The notes beneath the pieces were generated by a model that was given only the letters and a program-made list of their open reading frames with translations, was not told the DNA's origin and ran no database searches. Source: Phycicoccus sp. Root101 (GTDB lineage Bacteria; Actinomycetota; Actinomycetes; Actinomycetales; Dermatophilaceae). From it: 64,000 nucleotides of DNA. Below are positions 1-10,281 of the stretch, piece by piece. The DNA lies in the NCBI RefSeq assembly GCF_001426245.1, contig NZ_LMCM01000010.1, forward strand, positions 186,001 through 250,000, given 5' to 3'. Every line of letters starts with the position of its first letter. Position 1 is the stretch's first letter. A program made the position numbers and the translations under genes.

Positions 1-255
1 GGTCGAGGCGAACTCGGCGTAGCAGAGCGCGGCGAGGCCGCAGCAGATCGCGGCGAGCACGAACGACAGGGCGATGGACGGCCCGGCGTACTGCGCGGCG
101 GCCCTGCCGGTGAGCGTGAAGATGCCGGCGCCGATGATGACGCCGATGCCGAAGACGGTGAGGTCGAGGGCGGTCAGCTTCGTCTTGAGCTGGAACTCGG
201 GATCGTCTGTCTCCTTGATCGACTGCTCGATCGACTTGGTCCTCATCACGGACAT
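1..255 (-). CDS. APC-family amino acid permease, N-terminal part
   Basis: The gene runs off the left edge; only the first 85 residues are here. After a charged cytoplasmic N-terminus (KSIEQSIKETDDPEFQLK) comes the first transmembrane segment with the APC signature GIGVIIGAGIFTLTG, then a second hydrophobic stretch. This pattern is typical of cationic amino acid permeases of the YhdG/CAT type in the plasma membrane. The ATG start is preceded by GGAAGGTGA at good spacing. Substrate cannot be told from this fragment. Confidence 0.85.
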   Translation of the reverse strand, partial: MSVMRTKSIEQSIKETDDPEFQLKTKLTALDLTVFGIGVIIGAGIFTLTGRAAAQYAGPSIALSFVLAAICCGLAALCYAEFAST

Positions 256-381
256 GCGGGTCACCTTCCGGCCGACTGCACGGCCGCCGCAGCGGCCCGG
301 ACGACAGATCACGCTAGCGCTGGGTGCGCAATGACGCCCACCCGTGCCGAAACGGGTCAGTTCGGACAGGCCCCGCGCGGG

Positions 382-1113
382 TCAGTCGTCGTCGAGCCAG
401 GGGTCGCGCCGCGGGGCCTTCGGCGGGTAGATAGGGATGGGCCCGGTGTCGGCGCTGCGGTCACGCTCACGCAGGTCCGGACTGCGGTACAGCGAGTCGG
501 GGCGTCCTGTCCCGTGACTCGGATCGTCCCACCCCGCATAGGGATCCGGCACCGGAGCCGCCGGGGCCACGCCGTTCTCCCAGCGCATGTCGATGACCTG
601 GCTGTCGTGGTCGGTGACGCCGAAGATCTCGGCGCAGATCGCCCGGTAGTGGTGGTCGGGCTGGGGCACCCAGTTGACCTCGCGCAGGGCCTGGTCCTGG
701 CCGGCCGACTCCATGACGAAGCGGCCGTAGCCGAGGATGCGGCCGGGGATCGAGCGCTCGTACGACATGTCGGTGACCTTCGCGAGCGGCATCATCGAGA
801 CCTTGCGGGTGATGAACCCGTAGAACAGCAGCAGCCGCTTGTCCGTGGCCACGAACCAGTCGTGCCGCCACTCGGCGACGAGGTAGGCCATCCGCAGGAC
901 GAGGGCGAACCACACCCACCACAGGATCGTGCTGACGACCGCGATGGAGGGGTCGATCTTGATGTCGGCCCAGAGGGCCACCACGAGGCCGGCCGCAGCG
1001 CTGCCGACGGGTTCGGCCACCTTGCCCCAGTGCTGGTGGACCGCGGTGACGAGCCGCTCACCGTCCAGCAGGTACCGGTCGAGCTCGGCGTGGCGGCGCT
1101 CGCGGGCGGCCAT
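382..1113 (-). CDS. PH-domain (bPH2/YdbS-like) membrane protein
   Basis: The 243-residue protein has a charged N-terminus, two transmembrane segments at roughly residues 35-50 and 58-75, then a bacterial PH-like domain (about 85-165: WFVATDKRLLLFYGFITRKVSMMPL, followed by MSYERSIPGRILGYG). The last 60 residues are a Pro/Asp-rich tail likely to be disordered. The family (DUF304, YdbS/YdbT) is membrane-bound and of poorly known role. It lies 8 bases downstream of the small membrane-protein gene at 1122-1292, so the two are probably one transcript. Confidence 0.8.
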   Translation of the reverse strand: MAARERRHAELDRYLLDGERLVTAVHQHWGKVAEPVGSAAAGLVVALWADIKIDPSIAVVSTILWWVWFALVLRMAYLVAEWRHDWFVATDKRLLLFYGFITRKVSMMPLAKVTDMSYERSIPGRILGYGRFVMESAGQDQALREVNWVPQPDHHYRAICAEIFGVTDHDSQVIDMRWENGVAPAAPVPDPYAGWDDPSHGTGRPDSLYRSPDLRERDRSADTGPIPIYPPKAPRRDPWLDDD

Positions 1114-1121
1114 GGGGCGGG

Positions 1122-1292
1122 CTACCGCCGACCGAGCAGGGCGTCGAAGAAGTTGCCGATGTTGCGGACGCCGTCAGCCAGGATCGACCACGAGGTCTTG
1201 ACGATCTGCGCGGCCTGGTCCGGCGAGGTGATGATCGCGTAGATGGCAAACGCGACGAGGACCCACAACAGGATCTTCTTCACGCGGTTCAT
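1122..1292 (-). CDS. Small single-span membrane protein, unknown
   Basis: This 56-residue protein begins MNRVKKILLWVLVAFAIYAII, one basic-flanked transmembrane helix, and then has an amphipathic C-terminal half (WSILADGVRNIGNFFDALLG). The start was chosen because AAGGAG lies 6 bases upstream; a longer reading from 1352 lacks such a site. It precedes the PH-domain gene at 382-1113 and the two probably form an operon. No function can be assigned. Confidence 0.7.
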   Translation of the reverse strand: MNRVKKILLWVLVAFAIYAIITSPDQAAQIVKTSWSILADGVRNIGNFFDALLGRR

Positions 1293-1422
1293 CGTCGTCT
1301 CCTTGAGCTGGGGGGTGGGGCGGGCCCGACCGGGGCACACCTCAGCGACCATCGTGTCCGATCACCCTGTCGGAGCGGAACAGGCGCGCCGGAGGCGACG
1401 GATCCGCCGGAGGCGCGGGGCG

Positions 1423-2061
1423 TCAGACGACGCCGTAGAGCCGGTCGCCCGCGTCGCCGAGCCCGGGGACGATGTACCCCTTGTCGTTGAGCCGCTCGTC
1501 GAGCGCGCCGGTGACGAGGTTGATCGGGATGTCGAGGTCGGCGAGGGCCTCCTCGACGGCCTTGATGCCTTCGGGGGCGGCGAGGAGCGTGACCGCCGTG
1601 ATGTCGTCGGCGCCGCGGTCGGCGAGGTAGCGGATGGCGTCGGCCAGCGTGCCGCCGGTCGCCAGCATCGGGTCGACGACGTAGCACTGGCGTCCGCGAA
1701 GGTCGTCCGGGAGGCGGTTCGCGTAGGTGATCGCCTCGAGCGTCTCCTCGTTGCGCTGCATGCCCAGGAAGCCCACCTCCGCGCTCGGGAGGAGGCGGAC
1801 CATCCCCTCGAGCATGCCCAGCCCGGCACGCAGGATCGGCACGATGAGGGGCTTGGGGTTGGACAGCTTGATGCCGGTCGTCGGTGCGACGGGCGTCTCG
1901 ATGTCGAAGGGCTCCACGCGGACGTCGCGGGTCGCCTCGTAGGCCAGCAGCGTCACCAGCTCCTCGGTCAGCCGCCGGAACGTGGGGCTGTCCGTGCGCT
2001 TGTCGCGCAGGTAGGTCAGCTTGTGGGTGATGAGCGGGTGATCGGCAACGTGGACGCGCAT
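1423..2061 (-). CDS. upp: Uracil phosphoribosyltransferase
   Basis: The 212-residue protein matches Upp along its whole length: substrate segment [21 protein letters not shown] (about 63-83), the PRPP loop [11 protein letters not shown] (128-138) and the uracil-binding C-terminus [15 protein letters not shown]. It converts uracil and PRPP to UMP in pyrimidine salvage in the cytoplasm. Its start lies only 16 bases from that of the divergent tadA, so the two promoters must overlap the neighbouring coding sequences. A TAAGTT box six bases before the ATG suggests a leaderless transcript, which is inference. Confidence 0.97.
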   Translation of the reverse strand: MRVHVADHPLITHKLTYLRDKRTDSPTFRRLTEELVTLLAYEATRDVRVEPFDIETPVAPTTGIKLSNPKPLIVPILRAGLGMLEGMVRLLPSAEVGFLGMQRNEETLEAITYANRLPDDLRGRQCYVVDPMLATGGTLADAIRYLADRGADDITAVTLLAAPEGIKAVEEALADLDIPINLVTGALDERLNDKGYIVPGLGDAGDRLYGVV

Positions 2062-2077
2062 AGGCGAAACTTAGCGC

Positions 2078-2617
2078 GTGACCTCCACCCGCGGACCAGC
2101 CGCCGACCCGGGGTATGCCGCATGGATGGACCGGGCGCTCGAGCTCGCCGCCGAGGCGGCGGGCGACGGGGACGTCCCCGTCGGAGCGGTGGTCGTCTCT
2201 GCGGACGGGGAGGTCGTCGGCGTCGGCCGGAACCTGCGCGAGGTCGAGCAGGACCCCACGGCCCACGCCGAGGTCGTCGCGCTGCGCGACGCCGCCCGAC
2301 GACTCGGGTCCTGGCGCCTCGACGGCTGCACCCTCGTCGTCACCCTCGAGCCGTGCCCGATGTGTGCGGGAGCGCTCGTGCTGGCGCGGATCACGCGCCT
2401 GGTGCTGGGCGCCTGGGACCCCAAGCTCGGCGCAACGGGCTCGGTCTGGGACCTCGTCCGGGACCGACGTGCCACCCACCGCGTGGAGGTCGTCAGCGGG
2501 ATCCGGGAATCAGAGTGCTCTCAGGTCCTGTTGGCATTCTTCGAGGGACACCGACGCCAACCGGCGCACGACCGCCACCTCGGCGGCGACCAACCAGTGC
2601 AGGGAGCAGGATCATGA
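2078..2617 (+). CDS. tadA: tRNA adenosine-34 deaminase
   Basis: The 179-residue protein carries the deaminase zinc site H63-A-E65 (TAHAEVVAL) and C93-P-M-C96 (EPCPMCAGA), with E65 as proton shuttle. TadA deaminates the wobble adenosine of tRNA-Arg(ACG) to inosine. The GTG start and a roughly 15-residue N-terminal extension are the least certain parts; a downstream ATG at residue 17 would also leave the domain whole. It overlaps the DedA gene by ATGA, so translation is probably coupled. Confidence 0.93.
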   Translation: MTSTRGPAADPGYAAWMDRALELAAEAAGDGDVPVGAVVVSADGEVVGVGRNLREVEQDPTAHAEVVALRDAARRLGSWRLDGCTLVVTLEPCPMCAGALVLARITRLVLGAWDPKLGATGSVWDLVRDRRATHRVEVVSGIRESECSQVLLAFFEGHRRQPAHDRHLGGDQPVQGAGS

Positions 2618-3246
2618 GCGGGTTGGTCAACAGCTTGGTGAACACGGTGCTCGGAGCGCCGCCGTGGCTGGTCTACCTGCTCGTCGCCGTCGTGGTGTTC
2701 GCCGAGGACGCGCTCTTCGTCGGGTTCGTGCTCCCGGGCGAGACGCTGGCCATCATCGGAGGGGTCACGGCCAGCCTCGGCCACACCTCGTTGTGGGTGG
2801 TGTTGACGATCGTGGTCGTGGCCGCGATCGTCGGGGACTCCGTCGGGTACGAGATCGGCAAGCTGTTCGGGCCCAAGGTGATGGGGTCGAAGATCTTCGA
2901 CCGCCGACGCGCCAAGCTCGAGAAGGCGCAGGAGTTCCTCCAGCGTCGGGGTGGCTCGGCCGTCTTCCTCGGTCGGTGGACGGCGTTCTTCCGGGCCGTC
3001 ATGCCGGCGCTGGCCGGTCTCAGCGGCATGAAGTACCGCGTGTTCCTGCCGTGGAACGCCGTCGGCGGGATCGCCTGGGGCGCGACCGCGGTCACCGCGG
3101 GCTACCTCGCCGGCGAGTCGTACCACAAGGTGGAGGCCTGGCTGGGCAAGGGCGCTGCGATCATCGTGGGCGTGATCGTGCTCGTGGCGGTCGTCGTCTG
3201 GGCCGTTCGTCGGCACCGTTCCGAGGGCCGGCCCGAGGCTGCCTGA
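2614..3246 (+). CDS. DedA-family membrane protein
   Basis: The 210-residue protein has about five to six hydrophobic segments and the family motifs FVLPGETLAIIGG (about 37-50), GDSVGYEIGKLFG (about 73-86) and the cytoplasmic-facing FLGRWTAFFRAVMPALAG. DedA (VTT domain) proteins are thought to be lipid flippases or transporters needed for membrane potential and envelope integrity. It starts inside the tadA stop codon. The C-terminus is a short basic tail. Confidence 0.92.
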   Translation: MSGLVNSLVNTVLGAPPWLVYLLVAVVVFAEDALFVGFVLPGETLAIIGGVTASLGHTSLWVVLTIVVVAAIVGDSVGYEIGKLFGPKVMGSKIFDRRRAKLEKAQEFLQRRGGSAVFLGRWTAFFRAVMPALAGLSGMKYRVFLPWNAVGGIAWGATAVTAGYLAGESYHKVEAWLGKGAAIIVGVIVLVAVVVWAVRRHRSEGRPEAA

Positions 3247-3305
3247 TCGTTCACCCGCTGGCCACCCCAGCGGGGGGCCGGTGTTCACCCGGCTCGGCAA
3301 GAACT

Positions 3306-3327
3306 CTCCTGTCCCCTCTGACAGGAG
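3306..3327 (+). promoter_or_regulatory. Hairpin covering the ribosome binding site of the phosphatase gene
   Basis: CTCCTGTC (3306-3313) and GACAGGAG (3320-3327) form a perfect 8-bp stem with a CCCTCT loop. The 3' arm contains the AGGAG Shine-Dalgarno site, seven bases before the ATG at 3335. If it folds in the mRNA it would block translation initiation. Confidence 0.6.
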
Positions 3328-3334
3328 CTCGTCC

Positions 3335-4393
3335 ATGCCCTCGACCGCCCGCCGCCCCCTCCTCGGGGTCGCCGTCCTGACCCTCCTCGCCGCCGGCATC
3401 GCCGGTGCCGCACCCGCCCTCGCGCACGACGCTGGTCCCGGCGGCGGCGGCGGCCACGGCCGCGACAAGCCCGGCCACGAGACCTTTGCCGTCATCGGCG
3501 ACGTGCCCTACGGCGCCGACCAGGTGGCCCGGTTCCCCGCGTGGATCGACCAGATCAACGCCGACCCGCAGGTCGGGCTCGTCTTCCACGTCGGCGACAT
3601 CAAGAACGGGTCCACCCGGTGCGACGACGCCTACTACCGGATGATCCGCACCCAGTTCGACCGCTTCACCGACCCGCTGGTCTACACCCCGGGCGACAAC
3701 GAGTGGACGGACTGCCACCGCGCCAACAACGGTGCCTACAACCCGCTCGAGCGGCTGGCCTTCGACCGGTCGGTCTTCTTCGACCGCCCCGGGACCACGC
3801 TGGGAGCCCCGGCGCGTGTCTCGGTGCCGAACGCGGCATACCCGGAGAACGTGCAGCTGCGCCGCGCCGGGGTCTCGTTCGCGACGCTCCACGTCGTGGG
3901 CAGCAACAACGACCTCCAGCCCTGGACCGGGATCGGCCAGACCGTGGCGACACCGGAGCAGGTGGCCGAGCAGGAAGCCCGCATGAAGGCGTCGATCGCG
4001 TCGCTGCGCCGGACCTTCGCCGACGCGTCGAAGCGGCACGACCGCGCGGTCATGGTCCTGCAGCAGGCCGACATGTTCGACCCGACGTACACGCCCACGC
4101 CCAGCGACATCTCGGCGTTCCGGCCGCTCGTCCAAGCACTCGCCGAGGAGACCAACCGGTTCCGCGGCGACGTCTACCTCGTCAACGGCGACTCCCACAT
4201 CTACAACTCCGACCGCCCGCTCGCGCCGGGCTCGGTGTGGTTGGAGCGGTATGGCGTCGAACGCCCGGCCGCGGGGCTGGAGCGGATCACCGTCGACGGC
4301 TCGGACAACAACAAGGACTGGCTCAAGGTCACCGTCAACCGTCCCGGCGCCGCGCAGACCCTCAGCTGGACCCGCGTCCCCTACGCCGGCTGA
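3335..4393 (+). CDS. Secreted metallophosphoesterase-like protein
   Basis: The 352-residue protein has a Sec signal peptide (basic PSTARRP, hydrophobic core to about residue 28, ALA cleavage), a Gly/His linker, then a calcineurin-like core: GDVPYG near residue 57, VFHVGDIKNG (about 81-90), YTPGDNEWTDC (about 112-122) and VNGDSHIYN near the end. These are the metal-ligand blocks of metallophosphoesterases, although classic GNH(E/D) is seen here as GDNEW. Substrate unknown. ATG 3335 was chosen for its AGGAG site and the signal peptide; it was preferred over GTG 3281. Confidence 0.8.
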   Translation: MPSTARRPLLGVAVLTLLAAGIAGAAPALAHDAGPGGGGGHGRDKPGHETFAVIGDVPYGADQVARFPAWIDQINADPQVGLVFHVGDIKNGSTRCDDAYYRMIRTQFDRFTDPLVYTPGDNEWTDCHRANNGAYNPLERLAFDRSVFFDRPGTTLGAPARVSVPNAAYPENVQLRRAGVSFATLHVVGSNNDLQPWTGIGQTVATPEQVAEQEARMKASIASLRRTFADASKRHDRAVMVLQQADMFDPTYTPTPSDISAFRPLVQALAEETNRFRGDVYLVNGDSHIYNSDRPLAPGSVWLERYGVERPAAGLERITVDGSDNNKDWLKVTVNRPGAAQTLSWTRVPYAG

Positions 4394-4470
4394 GGCGTCC
4401 TCCGGTCGCTCGGACCCGTCGGTTCGGGGCGATTTCGCCGGGCGTCACCTGCTCTAGTAACCTGCTCCGC

Positions 4471-4560
4471 GGTGGCGTGTCCGAGCGGCCTAAGGAGCAC
4501 GCCTCGAAAGCGTGTGTGGGTGAAAGCCCACCGTGGGTTCAAATCCCACCGCCACCGCCA
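4471..4560 (+). tRNA. tRNA-Ser(CGA)
   Basis: The 90-base gene folds as a class II tRNA: acceptor GGTGGCG with CGCCACC, anticodon stem CACGC/GCGTG around loop CTCGAAA (anticodon CGA, reads UCG), a long variable arm, and T-loop TTCAAAT. Discriminator G and CCA are encoded. It stands alone and is followed by a strong terminator. Confidence 0.97.
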
Positions 4561-4561
4561 G

Positions 4562-4604
4562 AAGACGAAGGACCCGACACGCTTTCCGTCGGGTCCTTCG
4601 TCTT
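4562..4604 (+). terminator. Intrinsic terminator after tRNA-Ser(CGA)
   Basis: A perfect 17-bp stem (4562-4578 with 4588-4604) encloses a 9-base loop two bases after the tRNA and is followed by TG-rich sequence. No long U tract is present, as is common in high-GC actinomycetes. Confidence 0.85.
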
Positions 4605-4736
4605 GTGTTGGAGCTGCGGGATTTGGGAGGAGCGAGGCACGAGCGACGGCTCCCACCGCCACCGCCCCGCGACGAACAGCCCCGCCCGCCAGGAGCACCA
4701 CCCCCGCCCGCCGCCTTCGTGGGGGTCATCGCCGGG

Positions 4737-4774
4737 ACTACGTCACTGATCGCCGATCGTGATCAGTGACGTAG
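4737..4774. repeat. Palindromic element, copy 1
   Basis: CTACGTCACTGATC (4738-4751) and its exact reverse complement (4761-4774) form a 14-bp stem with a 9-base loop. A near-identical element lies at 9539-9587 after the xylA remnant. It could be a bidirectional terminator, a REP-like repeat or an operator for the kinase gene 120 bases downstream. Confidence 0.75.
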
Positions 4775-4893
4775 ACGCCAGCGCACCCCCAGAGGTCCAG
4801 CCCCGCCGCACGCCGGCTGCTCCACCGGGCGTAGGACGTGCTGCTCCCGGTGCAGGACGCCACGAGCCGATCGGCGCTCCTACTGTGGGGTGC

Positions 4894-6062
4894 ATGCACG
4901 AGCGTGAGGACCGGGCCGTTCGTCGGCCCGGTCCGTGGACGGGAGCTCCACCACGACCGCTGCGAATGCTGGGTCTGGTGCTCCTCGCGCTCGTCCAGGT
5001 CGGCGGCACGCTGGGTGCGGCCCACAACCAGCCGGCGCGGCGACCCGTCGACGCCCTCGCGGTGGGCCTGCTCGTGCTGGGTCCGGCCGCTGTGTGGTTC
5101 GGCCGCCGGGCGCCGCGACTGGTGTGCGCGGTGGTGGTGGCGACCACGGGGCTGTTCCTGTTGGCCGGCTACCCGTACGGACCCGTGTACGCGAGCCTCG
5201 CGCTCGCGCTGGTGTTCGCGGTCGCACGTGGGCACCGCGTGACGGCCTGGTCCGGAGCCGGGGCGCTGGTGCTGGCGGACGCCGTCGGCCGGATCCGGCT
5301 CGACCGCGACCACTGGTCGTGGGGGACGCAGCTCGGGGTCGTCGGCTGGGTCCTCGTCATCCTGGCGGTGGCCGAGGTGGTCCGGGTGCGGGCCGAACGG
5401 GCTGCCTCGTTCCGGGCCGCGGTGCAGGAGCGACGCCGGCGCCAGGCCGGCGAGGAACGACTGCGCATCGCCCAGGAGCTGCACGACGTCGTGGCCCACC
5501 ACATGTCCCTCATCAACGTGCAGGCCAGTGTCGCGCTCCACCTCGCCGACCGCAGGCCCGAGAACGTCGAGCCGGCCCTGCGTGCCATCAAGGCCGCCAG
5601 CAAGGAGGCCCTGGCCGAGCTGCGGTCCCTCATCGACGTCCTCCGCGACGACGGCCCGGCGCCCCTGGCGCCGGCGCCCACGCTCGCGGCGCTCGACGAC
5701 ATCGTCGAACGCAGCGGTCACGCCGGCCTTGTCGTGTCGAAATCTGTTGAGGGACAGGCCCGTGCCCTGCCCGCTGCGGTGGAGCTGGCGGCATACCGCA
5801 TCGTCCAGGAGGCGATCACGAACGTGGTCCGGCACGCCGGTGCACACCACGCCGCGGTGACCCTCGGCTACGGTGCCGAGGTGCTCACGGTCCGCATCGA
5901 CGACGACGGTGACGGTGGTCGTCGCCACGCCGACCTCGTGCCGGGCAACGGCCTGCGGGGCATGCACGAACGGGCGGCCGCCCTCGACGGCACGTTCTCG
6001 GTGGCGGCGTCGCCGCTGGGCGGGCTGCGGCTCGAGGCCGGCCTCCCCGTCGGGGGTGGCGG

Positions 6063-6066
<4 letters not shown>
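4894..6066 (+). CDS. Sensor histidine kinase (HisKA_3, NarL-partner type)
   Basis: The 390-residue protein has about five transmembrane segments in the first 160 residues with almost no extracellular loop. A dimerisation domain follows with the phosphoacceptor in RIAQELHDVVAHHMS (H197), then a HATPase_c domain (AYRIVQEAITNVVRHAG; N box; G box GNGLRGMHERAAALDG). It should autophosphorylate and pass phosphate to the response regulator at 6063, with which it overlaps by GTGA. The lack of a periplasmic domain suggests it senses membrane or intramembrane signals. ATG 4894 has only a weak GTGGGG site. Confidence 0.92.
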
Positions 6067-8223
<2,157 letters not shown>

Positions 8224-8226
<3 letters not shown>

Positions 8227-8291
8227 CGCCCGGGGGACCGACGCCTGGGGGATTGACGCCCTGGGACCGACGCCCTGGGACTGGCGCCCAC
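8224..8291. repeat. Short tandem repeat, 14-15 bp unit
   Basis: About four and a half copies of a TGACGCCCTGGGAC-like unit follow the monooxygenase stop codon, which itself lies in the first copy. Copies differ at a few positions. A 7-bp hairpin (8313-8330) lies just beyond and could terminate the upstream transcript. Confidence 0.7.
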
Positions 8292-8399
8292 GGCATACCT
8301 CCCGGGGCGCAGCCGAGGTGTCGACCTCGGGAGGATTCGCGGGCCCGCCCACCGGCGAAGGATCGAGTCGTCAGCCCGACCCGACCCAAGGAGCACGTC

Positions 8400-8684
8400 A
8401 TGCACTCCCTCCTCGCCCCAGCGACCACCGCGATCGCCGCTCACGACCACTGGAACGGCCCCGGTCCGTGGTGGCCGATCTTCCCGATCCTGTGGCTGCT
8501 GTTCGTCATCGCCGTCTTCACGACCTTCGGCTTCTTCGGCCGACGCAGGTTCGGCCGCATGCACGCCCTGGCCGGCCAGCGCGCAGGTGAGTCCCGGCTC
8601 GCCGAGCGCTACGCCGCCGGCGAGATCGACGAGCAGGAGTACGAGCGCCGGCTCGCCACCCTCAAGCGGCTCGGTGCCTCCTGA
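8400..8684 (+). CDS. Small membrane protein with C-terminal SHOCT domain
   Basis: The 94-residue protein has one transmembrane helix (about residues 22-45, WWPIFPILWLLFVIAVFTTFGFFG), then a C-terminal SHOCT domain (ESRLAERYAAGEIDEQEYERRLATLKRL). SHOCT is a short oligomerisation module commonly attached to small actinobacterial membrane proteins. AAGGAG lies seven bases before the ATG. Role unknown. Confidence 0.85.
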   Translation: MHSLLAPATTAIAAHDHWNGPGPWWPIFPILWLLFVIAVFTTFGFFGRRRFGRMHALAGQRAGESRLAERYAAGEIDEQEYERRLATLKRLGAS

Positions 8685-8705
8685 CCGACCCCCGCGGGCG
8701 CCGTC

Positions 8706-9088
8706 TCAGGAAGCGGTGGTCTGGAGGTACTGCTCGACCTGCTCGGCCGACAGCACGTGCTGGATCACCATGGTGGCCGCGCCGATCACACCGGCGTGGT
8801 CACCGGTGTGGGCGGCCACGATCTGGAGGTTGCCGGTGGCCAGCGGCAACGAGCGGCCGTAGACCACCTCCCGGACCCCGGCGAGGAGGCTCTCGGCCGA
8901 CTGGGCGAGGATCCCGCCGACGACGATGACCGACGGTTGAGCATGCTGACGCAGGTCGCCAGCACCTCACCGATCTCGCGTCCTGCCTGGCGGATCGCGG
9001 TAGCAGCGGCCATGTCGCCGCCCTTCACCAGGGCGATGAGGCCGCGGCTGTCCGTGGCCTCGATCCCTTGTGCGCGCAGGGCTTTCAC
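8706..9088 (-). pseudogene. ROK-family regulator/kinase, C-terminal remnant with frameshift
   Basis: On the minus strand, 9088 to about 8940 encodes [44 protein letters not shown]. Reading then continues in another frame as [21 protein letters not shown]...QYLQTTAS to a stop at 8706. Together they are the last 125 or so residues of a ROK protein; one missing C near 8940 shifts the frame. The N-terminal DNA-binding half and sugar site are absent. With the adjacent xylA remnant on the opposite strand, it is probably the relic of a xylose repressor (XylR type). That link is inferred from the gene order. Confidence 0.85.
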
Positions 9089-9100
9089 GATCGCCGGGCC

Positions 9101-9481
9101 AGTTCACCAACAATGACCGGGACGTGCGGCGGTTCGCGATCCGCAAGGTCGCCGACAACATCGACCTCGCGGTCGAGCTGGGTGCGCAGACCTTCGTGGC
9201 GTGGGGCGGTCGCGAGGGCGCCGAGTCAGGGGCCGCCAAGGACGTGCGCGCCGCGCTGGACCGCTTCAAGGAGGCCTTCGACGTTCCGTGCCGACCCCGA
9301 GGTGCAGGCGGCCCTGCAGGCAGCCCGGGTGGACGAGCTGTCCACCCCCACCCTCGCCGCGGGGGAACGCGTCGCGTCCCTGCGGGACGACAGCTTCGAC
9401 CCCGAGGAGGCCGGGCGCAGGGGCATGGCGTTCGAGCACCTCGACCAGCTGGCCCTGGAGCACCTCTACGGCGTGCGCTGA
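9101..9481 (+). pseudogene. xylA: Xylose isomerase remnant, 5'-truncated and internally deleted
   Basis: From 9103 the sequence encodes [39 protein letters not shown]...DRFKEAFD, a mid-N-terminal part of xylose isomerase. At about 9284 the frame changes and [28 protein letters not shown]...[13 protein letters not shown] follows, the enzyme's C-terminus. Roughly 150 residues containing the metal site are missing between them, and the first 90 or so at the 5' end. The gene is dead. It abuts the ROK remnant head to head, so the deletion also removed the shared promoter region. Confidence 0.9.
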
Positions 9482-9538
9482 GGTCGGTACCCGCCTGCTC
9501 GTCCCAGCGCGCGGGGGGCGAGCAGGGGAGGGGGAGCG

Positions 9539-9587
9539 CGGACACTACGTCACTGATCACGATCTGTGAGCAGTGACGTAGTGTCCG
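9539..9587. repeat. Palindromic element, copy 2
   Basis: A 17-bp perfect stem (9539-9555 with 9571-9587) surrounds a 15-base loop. Its core ACTACGTCACTGATC and the GATC and CAGTGACGTAG blocks match the element at 4737-4774. It lies 58 bases after the xylA relic stop. Confidence 0.75.
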
Positions 9588-9637
9588 GCGAGCCCGGCGC
9601 CCTACTGGCCCCCAGCGCCTAAGAGGTCGGGCGAGCG

Positions 9638-9692
9638 GGGAGGTATGGCGCGGGGGCGAGCAGGCGGCTCACCTGTCCGTCGTGGTGGCCGG
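9638..9692. repeat. 55-bp direct repeat, first copy
   Basis: It matches 9797-9851 with about six differences; the 45-base core (9648-9692) has three. The shared core begins GCGCGGGGGCGAGCAGGCGG. No gene or known element explains it. Confidence 0.7.
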
Positions 9693-9796
9693 CCACGACC
9701 GGCCGACGACCAGCTGGCTGGCAGCGCGCCAGGTGACCCGCTCGGCCGCCGCATGCGCAGGTCGAGCTGATCGTCGGCTGGTAGGTGCCGCGGGCA

Positions 9797-9851
9797 GGGA
9801 GGTTGCGCGCGGGGGCGAGCAGGCGGCATACCTGTCCGTGGTGGTGGCCGG
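9797..9851. repeat. 55-bp direct repeat, second copy
   Basis: Second copy of the repeat at 9638-9692, 159 bases downstream in the same orientation. It holds a GGCATACC motif where the first copy has GGCTCACC. Confidence 0.7.
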
Positions 9852-9925
9852 TGCAAGCGGAGCGCGGACGTTTGGCGCGCCCGCGCCATACGCGGGTGGT
9901 GCGCCGGGGTCAGGCGGTCAGGCGG

Positions 9926-10225
9926 TCAGGCCGTCGGGCGGTCCGTGCCGTCAGGCTCGTCGGGCTCGGGAGCCGCCGCCTCCGCGGCCGGCGCGGACTG
10001 CCCACGGATCGCGGCCGCGAGGTCGGCAGCGGCTGACGGCGACGCGGACGCGGCCTCGAGGTTGGCCTTCTGCACCTCGAGGTAGACCTCCTGGCGGTGC
10101 ACCTGGACGTGCGACGGGGCGTCGATGCCGATGCGGACCTTGTCGCCGCTGACCTCGAGCACCGTGATGACGATGTCGTGACCGATGCGGAAGCTTTCCT
10201 GCGGGCGGCGACTGAGCACGAGCAC
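9926..10225 (-). CDS. csrA: Carbon storage regulator, translational repressor of flagellin
   Basis: The 99-residue protein begins with the canonical CsrA fold: MLVLSRRPQESFRIG, the RNA-contacting GDKVRIGIDAPSHVQVHRQEVY (about 27-48). A Glu/Pro/Ala-rich tail of about 35 residues makes it longer than the usual 60-75. CsrA dimers bind GGA motifs in mRNA leaders. The gene lies 56 bases after fliW, the gene for its antagonist, and the flagellin leader at 12484-12530 has fitting GGA sites, so the target is very likely fliC mRNA. Confidence 0.96.
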   Translation of the reverse strand: MLVLSRRPQESFRIGHDIVITVLEVSGDKVRIGIDAPSHVQVHRQEVYLEVQKANLEAASASPSAAADLAAAIRGQSAPAAEAAAPEPDEPDGTDRPTA

Positions 10226-10281
10226 GTCCCGGCTCCTTCCTCGGCCTTCTCAGGCCATGGTCGACGGCTGTGTGCGGCGGG

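Larger units (their letters stand above)
9482..9925. other. 444-bp intergenic region rich in repeats, no gene seen
   Basis: The stretch between the xylA remnant and csrA holds a palindromic element (9539-9587), a 55-bp imperfect direct repeat (9638-9692 and 9797-9851) and three copies of the G[G/C]CATAC motif. I see no credible coding frame: codon usage and protein content are low-complexity Gly/Arg/Ala in all frames. Confidence 0.6.

Noticed and set aside
1243-3246. One continuous 667-codon plus frame joining upp antisense and DedA
   Set aside because: Only the last 210 codons (DedA) look like protein; the rest is antisense to upp and the small membrane protein gene.
8940-9290. Frameshifts in ROK and xylA remnants as mere sequencing errors
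   Set aside because: A single missing base could be an error, but large 5' and internal losses in both genes cannot be, so the loci are genuinely dead.
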